This document shows positions 20,498 through 29,908 of a DNA stretch of 64,000 bases, piece after piece. Source of the DNA: Marinobacter vinifirmus (GTDB lineage Bacteria > Pseudomonadota > Gammaproteobacteria > Pseudomonadales > Oleiphilaceae). The first letter of the stretch is position 1; each line of letters starts with the position of its first letter. The notes under the pieces were generated by a model, which worked only from the letters and a program-made list of their open reading frames with translations, made no database searches and was not told the origin of the DNA. Made by a program: the position numbers and the translations under genes. The stretch spans positions 456,920 through 520,919 of the forward strand of contig NZ_NEFY01000001.1 in assembly GCF_002258215.1 (NCBI RefSeq). Reading direction: 5' to 3'.

Positions 20498-20520
20498 CGG
20501 TGGGGCGTTGCGCCCCACCG
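20498..20520. terminator. Hairpin between convergent nit and darP
   Basis: CGGTGGGGCG and CGCCCCACCG form a perfect 10 bp stem with a 3-base loop, directly after the nit stop and before the darP stop. There is no clear T-tract on either side, so termination is likely but not certain to be intrinsic. Confidence 0.5.
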
Positions 20521-20523
20521 TGA

Positions 20524-21063
20524 TTACTGCTGCTCGGCGTCGTCGATCCACTCCCGCAGGGCGCGGAACAGTTTTCGGGACTGGCCGGTATTCTTCTCTT
20601 TCTCCACATCCTTGCGGGCGTTGCGCACCAGGTTGCGCAGATGCTGCACCTCGGCGGTCGGACAGTAGTCAATAAACTCGCCCACTACCTTGTCGCCCTC
20701 GGCAATCATCCGGTCGCGCCAGCGCTCGGCCAGGTGGTGCCGGCGCGTGTGTTCCTCGCTGCCGGCGTGGAAGGCATCAATGGCCCGGCTCACCGCTTCA
20801 GGGTCATCTTCCTGGCGGATCACCTTGCCGATGTATTGCAGGTGCCGGCGCCGGGCTTCGCGCTGGTTAATTCGGCGTGATTCCACAATGGCGGCTTTCA
20901 GGGTTTCGCTGATGGTCAGCGAGGCCAGTTGTTCATCGCTCAGGTCCAGCATGCGTTTGCCCAGTTCCTGCAGGGCGTGCATCTCCCGTTTGAGCTGGGA
21001 TTTGCTGGGGCCAAGGTAATCCTCGGAATCCTGGTCGTGGGGCATGTCGTCGTGCTGGCTCAT
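20524..21063 (-). CDS. darP: Ribosome biogenesis factor DarP (YjgA, DUF615)
   Basis: A 179-residue charged helical protein of the DUF615 family that associates with late 50S ribosomal precursors. Family features include SKSQLKREMHALQELGKRM near residue 24 and the arginine-rich ESRRINQREARRRHLQYIGK near 63. The start at 21063 (MSQHDDM) is preferred to the longer frame from 21126, which overlaps the mgtE stop. It lies 10 bp after mgtE. In Pseudomonas this gene neighbours tldD and pmbA, neither of which is present here. Confidence 0.93.
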   Translation of the reverse strand: MSQHDDMPHDQDSEDYLGPSKSQLKREMHALQELGKRMLDLSDEQLASLTISETLKAAIVESRRINQREARRRHLQYIGKVIRQEDDPEAVSRAIDAFHAGSEEHTRRHHLAERWRDRMIAEGDKVVGEFIDYCPTAEVQHLRNLVRNARKDVEKEKNTGQSRKLFRALREWIDDAEQQ

Positions 21064-21073
21064 GGTGGCTTCC

Positions 21074-22435
21074 TCAAGCGTAGAAATAGGTGGCGAGCCC
21101 CAGGAAAGAGAGGAATCCCACAACATCTGTGGTCGTGAGCAGGATCACGCCGCCGGCAAGTGCCGGGTCAATTTTGAGTCTTTTCAGTGTCAGTGGCAGC
21201 AGGGTGCCAACAACCGAGGCAACGGTCAGGTTGATGACCAGTGCCAGTGCAATCACCAGGCCAATGGTTTTATCTCCGAACCAGACCATGGTGGCGGCTG
21301 AAACCACCAGGGCGAACAGAACGCCGTTTAGTGCCGTGGCCAGGAATTCCCGGTTAAGCAGCCAGCGCACGCTGGCGTTACTGACCTGCCCTACCGCCAT
21401 GCCCCGGATCATCAGGGTCAGGGTCTGGCTGCCGGCAATGCCGCCCATGCTGGCAACAATAGGCATCAGCACTGCAAGGGCAACCACCTGCTGGATGGTT
21501 TCCTCAAACATACCAATCACCGAGGCCGAGGTGAAGGCGGTAAATACGTTGACCCCCAGCCAGACGGCCCTGCGGCGAGTGGTTTTCAGTACCGGGGCAA
21601 AGGTGTCTTCGTCTTCGTCCAGGCCGGCCATACTCATCAGGGAGTGGTCGGCGTCTTCCCGGATAACATCCACCACGTCATCGATAGTGATCCGGCCCAG
21701 CAGGCGGTTGTTCTCGTCCACCACCGGCGCGGAAATCAGGTCATAGCGCTCGAACAGGGTGGCGACTTTGGTATCGGACAGCGACACGGGAATTGGTTCA
21801 ATGTCCGTGTCCATCACTTCCCGCACGGTAGCGGCGGGATTGGATACCAGCATCCGGGTAATGGGCAACACGCCGATAAACTCGTCACGACGGCTCACTA
21901 CAATCAGGCTGTCGGTCATCGGCGGCAGGGTGCGGTGCCGGCGCAGATAGCGCAGAACCACGTCAATGCTGATATCCGGCCGCACCGTTACCGTATCGGT
22001 GTTCATCAGACCACCGGCGGTGTCTTCCGGGTACGAGAGTACTTCCTCTACCCGCTGCCGGTCCTGCTCGTCCATGGTGTCCAGGACTTCCTGGATCACC
22101 GTATCCGGCAGCTGCTGCAGCAAGTCGGCCAGATCGTCCGATTCGAAGTCTTCCAACAGGTTGGCCAGTTCCTGGGCGTTGAACTCGCTCAGGAAGTCGG
22201 CCCGGATGTCGTCCGACATGTACTGGAGGACTTCACCTTCCAGTTGCTTGTCGACCAGCTTCCACAGCAAAACCCGCTGCCGTGGCGGGGAAGATTCCAG
22301 CAGGTGGGCAATATCACTGGGGCTCAGGCCGCCATTCAGGATGCGCGCTACCTGTTTGAGGGCACCACTGTCGAGGGCCTCACTGAGGGAACGAAGCCGC
22401 TGTCGGGCCTGACTTTTTTCCAGAATGTCGGTCAT
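21074..22435 (-). CDS. mgtE: Magnesium transporter MgtE
   Basis: A 453-residue MgtE/SLC41-type Mg2+ channel. It has an N-terminal superhelical domain (about 1-130, with repeated LLE/LLQ-type helices). A CBS pair follows at about 135-260, including VVDENNRLLGRITIDDVVDV. Five membrane helices occupy about 285-453 with the pore stretch LAVLMPIVASMGGIAGSQ. In the known protein, Mg2+ bound between the cytosolic domains closes the pore. It is on the strand of the rpoN cluster, downstream of ptsO. Confidence 0.94.
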   Translation of the reverse strand: MTDILEKSQARQRLRSLSEALDSGALKQVARILNGGLSPSDIAHLLESSPPRQRVLLWKLVDKQLEGEVLQYMSDDIRADFLSEFNAQELANLLEDFESDDLADLLQQLPDTVIQEVLDTMDEQDRQRVEEVLSYPEDTAGGLMNTDTVTVRPDISIDVVLRYLRRHRTLPPMTDSLIVVSRRDEFIGVLPITRMLVSNPAATVREVMDTDIEPIPVSLSDTKVATLFERYDLISAPVVDENNRLLGRITIDDVVDVIREDADHSLMSMAGLDEDEDTFAPVLKTTRRRAVWLGVNVFTAFTSASVIGMFEETIQQVVALAVLMPIVASMGGIAGSQTLTLMIRGMAVGQVSNASVRWLLNREFLATALNGVLFALVVSAATMVWFGDKTIGLVIALALVINLTVASVVGTLLPLTLKRLKIDPALAGGVILLTTTDVVGFLSFLGLATYFYA

Positions 22436-22521
22436 GAAACCACCTGCGATCAGAAAACCTTTGTATTATAGCGGAGTTAGGTTACACAGGTGAGGAAGAC
22501 TTGTAGGTGAATTGCGAAGTT

Positions 22522-22791
22522 TTATTCACCCTCGCCGAAATAGTCGTCGATCAGTGCAACCAGGGCGTCGATGGCTTCCTGTTCGTCCGGGCCATCGGCG
22601 GCCAGCTCCACTTCGGTACCCTGGCTGGCGGCCAGCATCATCACCTGCATGATGTTGCGGGCATCCACTTCCCGGCCCTTGGCCTTCAGGGTGATCTTGC
22701 TGTCAAACCGGGAGGCGGTGGTCACCAGCTTGTTGGTCGCCCGGGCGTGCAGCCCGAGCTTGTTGATGATGGTGATGGGGCGGCAGATCAT
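22522..22791 (-). CDS. ptsO: Nitrogen-PTS phosphocarrier NPr
   Basis: An 89-residue HPr-family protein. His15 in NKLGLHARA is the phosphoryl-accepting residue, and the C-terminal half carries the regulatory serine region. Position in rpoN-hpf-ptsN-rapZ-ptsO identifies it as NPr of the regulatory nitrogen PTS (PtsP to NPr to IIA-Ntr), not a sugar-PTS HPr. It begins 6 bp after the rapZ stop. Confidence 0.94.
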   Translation of the reverse strand: MICRPITIINKLGLHARATNKLVTTASRFDSKITLKAKGREVDARNIMQVMMLAASQGTEVELAADGPDEQEAIDALVALIDDYFGEGE

Positions 22792-22797
22792 GGCGGC

Positions 22798-23682
22798 TCA
22801 GATCTCCCCCCGGGCTTGCAGGTGGGGCAGCTCGGTATGGCGCACCTGCACGTTGCGGTACTGCTTGCGGAAGTAAGCGCCCAATTGCTCGCACACATAC
22901 ACCGACCGGTGCTGGCCACCGGTGCAGCCGATGGAAATGGTCATGTAGCTGCGGTTGCTGTCGGCAAAGGACGGTAGCCAGGTGTTCAGGAAACCTGTGA
23001 GGTCGTCCACCATTTGCCCGGTCAGCGGTTCCCGCTCCAGGAAATCGATTACCGGCTGGTCGGTGCCGGTGTGCTTGCGCAGGCTGGTGTCCCAGTACGG
23101 ATTGGGCAGGCAGCGCACATCAAATACATAATCGGAATCTACCGGCACGCCGTGCTTGAAGCCGAATGACTGGAACAGCAGGGCGATTTCCTGTTCCTTG
23201 CGGCCGGCCACCCGCTGTTTCACCATGTCGCGCAACTCGTACATGGATAGGCCAGTGGTGTTGATATACAGGTCGGCCAGCTTCGACAGCGGTTCCAGCA
23301 GCTGTTTCTCGTTGCTGATGGCTTCGCGCAGGGAGGTCTTGTCGTCGCTCAGGGGGTGCTTGCGCCGGGTGGCGTGGAACCGCTGCAGCAGGGATTGCTC
23401 GTCGGCATCGAGGAAGATGATTTCGATCTCGATCCCGGTATCACCCAGCCGCTGGTAGATGTCCTCGAAATTGGCCAGTTCACCAGACAGGTTGCGGGCA
23501 TCGATACTGACCGCCATTTTCTTCAGGCGGCCGGGGGCTTCGTGGGCCACGGCTTCCCGGGTCAGGGGAAACAGCAGGCCGATGGGCAGGTTGTCTATGC
23601 AATAGAACCCCAGGTCTTCCAGTACGTGCAGTGCCGTACTCTTGCCCGACCCGGACCGGCCACTGACGATGATCAGCTTCAT
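22798..23682 (-). CDS. rapZ: RNase adapter protein RapZ
   Basis: A 294-residue P-loop protein with Walker A GRSGSGKST at residues 8-16. The C-terminal domain includes GCTGGQHRSVYVCEQL. In enteric bacteria RapZ binds GlmZ/GlmY RNAs and presents GlmZ to RNase E, adjusting glucosamine-6-phosphate synthesis. Whether the GlmYZ system exists in this organism cannot be seen. It sits between ptsN and ptsO as in other Gammaproteobacteria. Confidence 0.95.
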   Translation of the reverse strand: MKLIIVSGRSGSGKSTALHVLEDLGFYCIDNLPIGLLFPLTREAVAHEAPGRLKKMAVSIDARNLSGELANFEDIYQRLGDTGIEIEIIFLDADEQSLLQRFHATRRKHPLSDDKTSLREAISNEKQLLEPLSKLADLYINTTGLSMYELRDMVKQRVAGRKEQEIALLFQSFGFKHGVPVDSDYVFDVRCLPNPYWDTSLRKHTGTDQPVIDFLEREPLTGQMVDDLTGFLNTWLPSFADSNRSYMTISIGCTGGQHRSVYVCEQLGAYFRKQYRNVQVRHTELPHLQARGEI

Positions 23683-23716
23683 GGTTAGGCTTCTCCCGTA
23701 CTTTGACAGCCGTCGG

Positions 23717-24187
23717 TTACTGGCTGTCGGTGGTCATGCCCTTATACAGGGAGTCGGCATCCTGGCATTTGCGCAGGCGCTCGCAGAATGCGCTGTCGTT
23801 GAAACGTTCGGCAAGCTGGCTCAACAGCTCCAGGTGCTCGCTGGTGGCTTCTTTGGGCACAACCAGGGCGAACACCAGGTCTACCGGCTGGTTGTCGATG
23901 GCATCGAAGTCCACCGGCTCGGCCAGGGTCATCAACACTCCGATTACCCGATCCAGGCCTTCCAGGCGGCAGTGGGGTATGGCGATACCCTGCCCGATAC
24001 CTGTGCTGCCAAGACGCTCCCGGGACACCAGGTTGTTGAAGATGTCGTTATCGTTGAGAGTCTCGTCCTGATAGTGAATCCGCTCGGCAATAAACTCCAA
24101 CACCCGTTTCTTGCTGGACGCCGGTACCTGGCACAGCGTCAGTGCCGGGGCCAGGATGTTGTCGATGGTCAGGGATGTATCGCTCAT
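23717..24187 (-). CDS. ptsN: Nitrogen-PTS regulatory protein IIA-Ntr
   Basis: A 156-residue EIIA domain of the mannitol/fructose class. The active histidine is His72 in GIAIPHCRLEG. It receives phosphate from NPr and regulates potassium transport, nitrogen and carbon balance rather than sugar import. It lies 34 bp upstream of rapZ on the minus strand. A terminator-like hairpin separates it from hpf, so it may have its own promoter. Confidence 0.94.
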   Translation of the reverse strand: MSDTSLTIDNILAPALTLCQVPASSKKRVLEFIAERIHYQDETLNDNDIFNNLVSRERLGSTGIGQGIAIPHCRLEGLDRVIGVLMTLAEPVDFDAIDNQPVDLVFALVVPKEATSEHLELLSQLAERFNDSAFCERLRKCQDADSLYKGMTTDSQ

Positions 24188-24206
24188 GGATTAACTGTGA
24201 ACCCGT

Positions 24207-24243
24207 AAAAAAAAGGCTGCGGCCGGTAGCCCTGCCGCAGCTC
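24207..24243 (-). terminator. Intrinsic terminator between hpf and ptsN
   Basis: Read on the minus strand, GAGCTGCGGC pairs with GCCGCAGC around a short loop, followed by eight T residues. This is a textbook Rho-independent terminator at the end of the rpoN-hpf transcript and upstream of ptsN. Some read-through is expected in this conserved cluster. Confidence 0.8.
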
Positions 24244-24282
24244 GTTCGATTGAATTACCCGGTAGCCTGCGCCTGAAGGCGC

Positions 24283-24585
24283 TTAGCCGTTACCGTGCAT
24301 CCGGTCTACGTTCTTTTCCTTGTGCTTGAGGATCTGGCGGTCAAGCTTGTCCACCAGGGCATCGATTGCCGCGTACATATCCTCGTTTTCAGCCTTTGCG
24401 TGAATCTCGCCACCAATTACGTGGAGGGTAGCTTCAGCCATCTGGCGAACTTTCTCAACTTCCAGCGTCACCTGACAGTTACTGATGTGGTCAAAGTGGC
24501 GCTCAAGCTTCTCGAACTTGGTGTTGACGTAATCCTTCAGTGCAGGGGTCAGTTCTACGTGATGGCCTGAAATGTTGAGTTGCAT
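24283..24585 (-). CDS. hpf: Ribosome hibernation promoting factor HPF (short form)
   Basis: A 100-residue protein of the HPF/YfiA family: MQLNISGHHVELTPALKDYV at the start, then VEKVRQMAEATLHV and DMYAAIDALVDKLDRQILKH. The short form binds the 30S subunit and with RMF promotes 100S dimers in stationary phase. It lies directly downstream of rpoN on the minus strand, the standard order. Confidence 0.95.
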   Translation of the reverse strand: MQLNISGHHVELTPALKDYVNTKFEKLERHFDHISNCQVTLEVEKVRQMAEATLHVIGGEIHAKAENEDMYAAIDALVDKLDRQILKHKEKNVDRMHGNG

Positions 24586-24681
24586 TGGCGTCTCCTGTTG
24601 TCATCATGCCGGCGTTCCGCCGGACTGAGTACCAGGGCTTCGTGCCCCGGTGAATATTGGTAAACGATTGCCGGTAAAGGC

Positions 24682-26214
24682 TTAAACCAGTCGCTTGCGT
24701 TCGTTCGAAGGAGGTATGTGCATGGCCTCCCGATACTTGGCCACGGTGCGCCGGGCCACGTTGATACCCTGTTCCCCTAGCATGGCCGCAATTTTGCTGT
24801 CGCTCAACGGCTTTTTCGGGGTTTCCTCTGCAATCAGTTTCCTGATCATGGCACGAATTGCCGTAGAGGAACACTCCCCGCCTTCGGCGGTGCCCACGTG
24901 GCTGGAGAAGAAATACTTCAGCTCGAAGATGCCCCGGGGTGTGTGCATGTATTTCTGGGTGGTTACCCGGGAGATGGTGGACTCGTGCATCTCCACGGCC
25001 TGGGCGATGTCCGACAGGATCAGGGGCTTCATGGCCTCCTCACCCTGGTCCAGGAAGCCCTGCTGGTGCTCGACAATGCGGGTGGCCACTTTCAGCAGGG
25101 TTTCGTTGCGGCTCTGCAGGCTCTTGATGAACCACTTGGCTTCCTGCAACTGGTCGCGCAGGTAGGTGTTGTCGGCGCTGCTGTCGGCCCGGCGAATCAG
25201 CGAGGCGTAGCTGGCGTTCACCCGGATGCGCGGGGCAATTTCCGGGTTCAGTTCCACCCGCCACCGGCCTTCATGCTTGCGCACGATCACATCGGGGATT
25301 ACGTAGTCGGTATCACCGTGATCAATCACATCCCCCGGTTTCGGGTTCAGGCTGGTAATCAGGGCCAGGACTTCCCGCAACTGGTCTTCCTTCAACCGGC
25401 TGCGGCGCAGCAGCTGCGCGTAGTCACGGTTACCCAGCAGGTGCAGGAACTGGGTGACAACCTGGCGCGCCTGGCGCAGCCAGGGGGTGTCCGGTGGCAA
25501 CTGGTTCAGCTGGATCAGCAGGCATTCCTGGAGGTCCCGGGCAAACACGCCGGGCGGGTCGAAATGCTGCAGGCGGTGCAGCACGGCTTCTACCTCATCC
25601 AGGTCCAGCGGGTCTTCATCGCTGTCTTCACGCAGGCCGGCGTGGATTTCGTCCAGTGGTGAGGTGAGGTAGCCCCGGTCGTCCACGGCGTCCATCAGGG
25701 CGTGGGCGATGGCCTGGTCCCGTTCGCTCAGGGGGGTGAGGTTCAGCTGCCATTCCAGGTGATCCCGCAGGGTTTCCGCAGGGGAGTTGCGGGTTTCGAA
25801 GTCCGAGTCGTTCTCGTCGTCGTCTTTCGCAGCGCTGGCCGGGGCGGTCTGGTAGATATCTTCCCAGGCGGTATCGACCGGCAAGTCGTCAGGAATGGTG
25901 TCGGTAATGTCGTTTTCCGAGTTCCAGTCCGGCCCGTTTTCGGATTCGTCCCAGTCGTTACTGCTTTCCGGGGCGTTGTCATCCTGGGCGCTGGCGGTTT
26001 CGTTATCCTGGTCGTCAGAACTTTGCGGTTCGGTGGTGTCGTCCGGGCCGTGATCGTCGTCCTCGGCGGTTTCCAGCATGGGGTTGGAGTCCAGCGCCTG
26101 CTGGATTTCCTGCTGGAGATCGAGGGTAGAAAGCTGCAACAGGCGGATGGCTTGCTGCAACTGGGGCGTCATGGTCAGGCTCTGGCCCAGTTTTAGCTGT
26201 AACGAGGCTTTCAT
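24682..26214 (-). CDS. rpoN: RNA polymerase sigma-54 factor
   Basis: A 510-residue sigma-54. The glutamine- and leucine-rich region I ([13 protein letters not shown] then [18 protein letters not shown]) contacts the activator ATPase. An acidic region II at about 45-125 is rich in D, E, S and N. The core-binding and DNA-binding domains follow, with the RpoN box [10 protein letters not shown] close to the C-terminus. The ATG at 26214 gives the canonical N-terminus. The protein probably drives the pilA promoter identified at 61092. Confidence 0.97.
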   Translation of the reverse strand: MKASLQLKLGQSLTMTPQLQQAIRLLQLSTLDLQQEIQQALDSNPMLETAEDDDHGPDDTTEPQSSDDQDNETASAQDDNAPESSNDWDESENGPDWNSENDITDTIPDDLPVDTAWEDIYQTAPASAAKDDDENDSDFETRNSPAETLRDHLEWQLNLTPLSERDQAIAHALMDAVDDRGYLTSPLDEIHAGLREDSDEDPLDLDEVEAVLHRLQHFDPPGVFARDLQECLLIQLNQLPPDTPWLRQARQVVTQFLHLLGNRDYAQLLRRSRLKEDQLREVLALITSLNPKPGDVIDHGDTDYVIPDVIVRKHEGRWRVELNPEIAPRIRVNASYASLIRRADSSADNTYLRDQLQEAKWFIKSLQSRNETLLKVATRIVEHQQGFLDQGEEAMKPLILSDIAQAVEMHESTISRVTTQKYMHTPRGIFELKYFFSSHVGTAEGGECSSTAIRAMIRKLIAEETPKKPLSDSKIAAMLGEQGINVARRTVAKYREAMHIPPSNERKRLV

Positions 26215-26347
26215 AACCATGGCTTTAGATCCATAACAGACTGGTATCCCGGTAAAAAATCGAATTTCCTTGCAAGATCTTTGCCGAGTTTACTTGTTAC
26301 CGTTCTGCAACACAATCAGACCTCGGTGAAAGGGCGGGGCGCTCCGC

Positions 26348-27073
26348 TTAAAGGCGGAATTCGTCCCCCAGATACACCTCTTTTACCTGCTGGTTGGCGA
26401 GGATGGCCTCGGAGTTGCCAGAGGCAATGATGTGGCCGCCGGACACAATGTAGGCGTTCTCACAGATGTCCAGGGTTTCCCGCACGTTATGGTCGGTAAT
26501 CAGTACGCCAATGCCCTTATCCCGCAGGTGCCGGATAATGTGTTTGATGTCGCTGACGGAAATGGGGTCTACCCCGGCGAAGGGCTCGTCCAGCAGGATG
26601 AAGGCAGGCTCCATGGCCAGGGCCCGGGCAATTTCCACCCGGCGACGTTCGCCACCGGACAGGGCCATGCCGAGGCTGTCCCGGATATGGGTGATGTGGA
26701 ATTCTTCCAGCAGCTCTTCCAGCTTGGCTTCCCGGTCTGCCCGGTTCAGGCCCTTGCGGGTTTCCAGGATGGCCATGATGTTGTCCCGCACGGTGAGTTT
26801 GCGGAATACCGAGGCTTCCTGGGGCAGGTAACCGATGCCCTTGCGGGCGCGGCCGTGCATGGGCAGCGGAGTGATGTCCTGGCTGTCGATGGTGATGCGG
26901 CCCCGGTCTGCCGGCACCAGGCCTACGATCATGTAAAAGCAGGTGGTTTTGCCTGCGCCATTAGGGCCCAGCAGGCCGACGATTTCTCCGGAGCGGATCT
27001 CCAGGGAAACATCCAGGACCACTTTTTTCTGCTTGTAGCTTTTGGCCAGATTACTTGCCCTGAGTACTGCCAT
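26348..27073 (-). CDS. lptB: LPS export ABC transporter ATPase LptB
   Basis: A 241-residue ABC ATPase that powers the LptB2FG extractor of lipopolysaccharide. Walker [10 protein letters not shown], signature [15 protein letters not shown] and Walker [14 protein letters not shown] are all present. The ATG at 27073 overlaps the end of lptA by 23 bases; the longer frame to 27211 lies within lptA and is rejected. It is upstream of rpoN in the conserved kdsD-kdsC-lptC-lptA-lptB-rpoN order. Confidence 0.97.
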   Translation of the reverse strand: MAVLRASNLAKSYKQKKVVLDVSLEIRSGEIVGLLGPNGAGKTTCFYMIVGLVPADRGRITIDSQDITPLPMHGRARKGIGYLPQEASVFRKLTVRDNIMAILETRKGLNRADREAKLEELLEEFHITHIRDSLGMALSGGERRRVEIARALAMEPAFILLDEPFAGVDPISVSDIKHIIRHLRDKGIGVLITDHNVRETLDICENAYIVSGGHIIASGNSEAILANQQVKEVYLGDEFRL

Positions 27074-27620
27074 CAGAACCTTCCCCGTTACTGGACTGGC
27101 CGGTGTTACGCGGCTGGATGACCATTTCGACCCGGCCGGAACCGCCGGTTTCTGTATTGCCGCCCTCGGCGGTGACCACCCGGCTGACCGTATTGTAATG
27201 AATGACGTCACCCTTGAAGGTGTTGCCTGCCTGTTCGATGACGGCCTGGCGCTCGAAGGTCAGCTGGTTGTCTTTCGCGGCCCAGGTAATGTTCAGGGCG
27301 CTGGCATTGGTCATGCCTTCGCCTTCCCGGGAGGGCTGGCGGTAATGGGCGGGTGATCCACTGGCTTCAATGCGGCTCAGGCCCTGGTCGTCCCGGTACA
27401 GCACAACGCGCTGGGCTTCCAGCCGGGTGCGGCCCTGCACCAGTTCCACGTCGCCGGTGTAGGTGGCCACGCCGGCGCTGTCATCCAGCCGGGCGGAGTC
27501 GGCACTCACCTGGATGGGGGTGTTCGAGTCCATATCAAAGGCCATCGCCGGGGCGGCCAGCATCAGCGCGGCAGCCAGCAGCGCCGGCGGATAAAAACGG
27601 AGCTTACCTGACGGTTTCAT
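27051..27620 (-). CDS. lptA: LPS periplasmic bridge protein LptA
   Basis: A 189-residue periplasmic OstA-like beta-jellyroll protein that forms the bridge carrying LPS between membranes. Signal peptide at about 1-27 ([17 protein letters not shown]), then the typical [20 protein letters not shown] and [20 protein letters not shown]. It overlaps lptC at its 5' end and lptB at its 3' end, implying translational coupling. Confidence 0.95.
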   Translation of the reverse strand: MKPSGKLRFYPPALLAAALMLAAPAMAFDMDSNTPIQVSADSARLDDSAGVATYTGDVELVQGRTRLEAQRVVLYRDDQGLSRIEASGSPAHYRQPSREGEGMTNASALNITWAAKDNQLTFERQAVIEQAGNTFKGDVIHYNTVSRVVTAEGGNTETGGSGRVEMVIQPRNTGQSSNGEGSDGSTQGK

Positions 27621-28203
27621 ATTGCCCTTCCACCCGGGAGTTGAGTTCCAGTATGCGTTGATCAATCCAGGCCTTCATTCCGGTGGCCTGGGTGGTACCG
27701 AACGGCTCGGTAATGGTTACCGGCAGGTCGGTGAAAACGGTGCCTTCGTTGTTGTCCAGGGTCAGTGCTTCGGTGGCTAGCGTGGCCTGGGAGTCGCCGC
27801 TGGTGCGCAGTACGGTCACGTTACCTTCCAGGTGCATCAGCCCCTGAGACTGCAGCAGGCTACCTGCATCGGCTTCAATTATCCACGGTTCGGCCTCACC
27901 CTCGCCGAACAGGCGGGCGCGCGGGTCTGTCATCCTGGCGCTGCTGTCGTGATCGAACTGCTCGATGCGGGGGCTGGTCATGTGGATTTCCAGGGTGCCC
28001 TGTTCATTCCAGGCCCGGTAGTCGGCGCCCACTACGAAGCCGTCCGGCTCGGCGGGGCCCCGAAGCTGTGCCGCTTCGGGATCGGGTACCGGTGGCTCGC
28101 CGCTTTGCCACATCAGGTAAACCGTGGCGGCAACCGTAGCCGCCAGGGCTAGGGTGCGCAGCCAGGGTTTGCCGGCCTGTGATGAGAAGAACCGCTGGAT
28201 CAT
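27604..28203 (-). CDS. lptC: LPS export protein LptC
   Basis: A 199-residue bitopic protein with one N-terminal membrane helix (about 14-30, LRTLALAATVAATVYLMW) and a periplasmic OstA-like domain. It takes LPS from LptB2FG and hands it to LptA. The start overlaps the kdsC stop by 4 bases (ATGA type) and the end overlaps lptA by 17 bases. Confidence 0.93.
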   Translation of the reverse strand: MIQRFFSSQAGKPWLRTLALAATVAATVYLMWQSGEPPVPDPEAAQLRGPAEPDGFVVGADYRAWNEQGTLEIHMTSPRIEQFDHDSSARMTDPRARLFGEGEAEPWIIEADAGSLLQSQGLMHLEGNVTVLRTSGDSQATLATEALTLDNNEGTVFTDLPVTITEPFGTTQATGMKAWIDQRILELNSRVEGQYETVR

Positions 28204-28781
28204 GCCCGGTCGTCCTGTGATTCGGCCAGGTAGGGGGCCAGGGTGTTTTCCAGCTGGCCCTGGGCCCAGAGAATCAGTTCGCAGGCTTCGCGCACCGCGC
28301 CCTGACCGCCCGCTGCCTGTGTGCAGTAGTCGGCATGCTGGCGTACCAGCCAGTGGCCGTTTGGCACGCTGATGCCAAGGCCGGCGTACTGCAGGGCAGG
28401 GAGGTCCGGCAGGTCATCGCCCATGTAGCCGATTTGCCCGGCGGTAATGCCCATGTCAGCCACCAGTTCCTGCAGGGCCACCCGCTTGTCTTCCCGGCCC
28501 TGCATCAGGTGGCTGATGCCCAGGTCGTTCATGCGCTTTTCGGTGAGCGGTGAGCGCCTGCCGGTAATCACCGCCACGGTAATGCCGGCGTGCATCAGCT
28601 GTTTCAGGCCCAGGCCATCCAGTATGTTGAACGTTTTCAACTCGTCGCCGCCGGCGCTGAAGTACAGGCGGCCATCACTCATAATGCCGTCTACGTCAAA
28701 GGCCACCAGGCGGATGCCGGCGGCTTTGGCTTTCAGTGCGTCGTCCCACTGGTTTTGCAGGGGGTGAACCATTCCGGTCAT
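28200..28781 (-). CDS. kdsC: 3-deoxy-D-manno-octulosonate 8-phosphate phosphatase KdsC
   Basis: A 193-residue HAD-superfamily phosphatase that makes free KDO for the LPS inner core. The HAD motif is AFDVDGIMSDG with the nucleophile and acid aspartates. ITGRRSPLTEKR carries motif II, and GYMGDDLPDLPAL carries the final aspartates. It has the small C0-type size of tetrameric KdsC. Its start directly abuts the kdsD stop. Confidence 0.95.
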   Translation of the reverse strand: MTGMVHPLQNQWDDALKAKAAGIRLVAFDVDGIMSDGRLYFSAGGDELKTFNILDGLGLKQLMHAGITVAVITGRRSPLTEKRMNDLGISHLMQGREDKRVALQELVADMGITAGQIGYMGDDLPDLPALQYAGLGISVPNGHWLVRQHADYCTQAAGGQGAVREACELILWAQGQLENTLAPYLAESQDDRA

Positions 28782-29771
28782 TCAGATAACCCCCGCGCGC
28801 AGCAAGTCGTGCATGTTGATGGCGCCGGTCAGCTGGCCGTTTTCATCGGTTACCGGCAGGGCGTTGATCTTCAGTTCTTCCATCATGTTCAGGGCTTCGG
28901 CTGCCAGGTGGTCGGCGCGGATGGTTTTGCCGTGGCGGGTCATGACATCCCGGATGGTCGTGGTGTGCACATCCACGGATTTATCCAGGGTACGGCGCAG
29001 GTCACCGTCGGTGAAGATGCCGGTCAGTTCGCCCTTTGTATTCACTACCGTGGTCATGCCCAGACCCTTGCGGGTGATTTCCAGCAGAGCGGTGCTGAGG
29101 CTGACATCCTCGAAGACTTTCGGAATCGCGTCGCCGGAATGCATGATGTCGGAGACCCGCAGCAGCAAGCGCCGGCCCAGGCTGCCGCCGGGGTGGGAGA
29201 ACGCGAAGTCTTCCGCGCTGAAGCCACGGGCTTCCAGCAGGGCAACGGCCAGTGCATCGCCCATCACCAGGGTGGCGGTGGTGCTGGATGTGGGCGCCAG
29301 CCCCAGGGGGCAGGCCTCAATAGCGACGCTGACATCCAGGTTGGCGATGGCTTCCTTGGCCAGGACCGAGTTGGGGTTGCCGGTCATGCTGATTAGCGGA
29401 GCGCCCATGCGCTTGATCAGGGGCAGGATGGTAACCACTTCGCTGGTGCTGCCACTGTTGGAGATGGCAATGACCACATCCTGCGGGGTAATCATGCCCA
29501 TGTCGCCGTGGCTGGCTTCGCCGGGGTGGACAAAGAATGAAGGCGTGCCGGTGCTGGCCAGGGTGGCGGCAATCTTGTTGCCGATGTGGCCGGATTTGCC
29601 CATGCCGGTCACCACCACGCGGCCCTTGCAGGCCATGATGACCTCGCAAGCCCGGGTGAAGTCGCCATTAATGCGGCCTTCAAGGGCTTCGATAGCTTCC
29701 CGTTCGATGCGGATGGCCCGCAGGGCAGAGGTGCGGTAGTCCTGGCCACCTGAAGAATTGGAGTCTGTCAT
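28782..29771 (-). CDS. kdsD: Arabinose-5-phosphate isomerase KdsD
   Basis: A 329-residue enzyme converting ribulose-5-phosphate to arabinose-5-phosphate, the first committed step to KDO. The SIS domain covers about 40-180 (GMGKSGHIGNKIAATLASTG and SNSGSTSEVVTILP), and a CBS pair about 205-329. The start at 29771 (MTDSNSS) is preferred to an upstream frame start at 29825. It is divergent from mlaF and first of the minus-strand kds/lpt/rpoN run. Confidence 0.95.
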   Translation of the reverse strand: MTDSNSSGGQDYRTSALRAIRIEREAIEALEGRINGDFTRACEVIMACKGRVVVTGMGKSGHIGNKIAATLASTGTPSFFVHPGEASHGDMGMITPQDVVIAISNSGSTSEVVTILPLIKRMGAPLISMTGNPNSVLAKEAIANLDVSVAIEACPLGLAPTSSTTATLVMGDALAVALLEARGFSAEDFAFSHPGGSLGRRLLLRVSDIMHSGDAIPKVFEDVSLSTALLEITRKGLGMTTVVNTKGELTGIFTDGDLRRTLDKSVDVHTTTIRDVMTRHGKTIRADHLAAEALNMMEELKINALPVTDENGQLTGAINMHDLLRAGVI

Positions 29772-29908
29772 CTCGGCTGGTTTTCCCTCTGTCCGCTTGC
29801 TCGGTCTGGCTGCCCCGGCTACCATCCGGGCCGGGAGCGATTGGCTGGCAAGTATATCATTTATGAACCTCTTGTCTTAATGTAGGCGCTCCCCGAGAAG
29901 GATGGATT

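Noticed and set aside
27074..27211. An N-terminally extended LptB
   Set aside because: The extension lies within lptA, has no similarity to the family, and the ATG at 27073 gives the normal LptB start.
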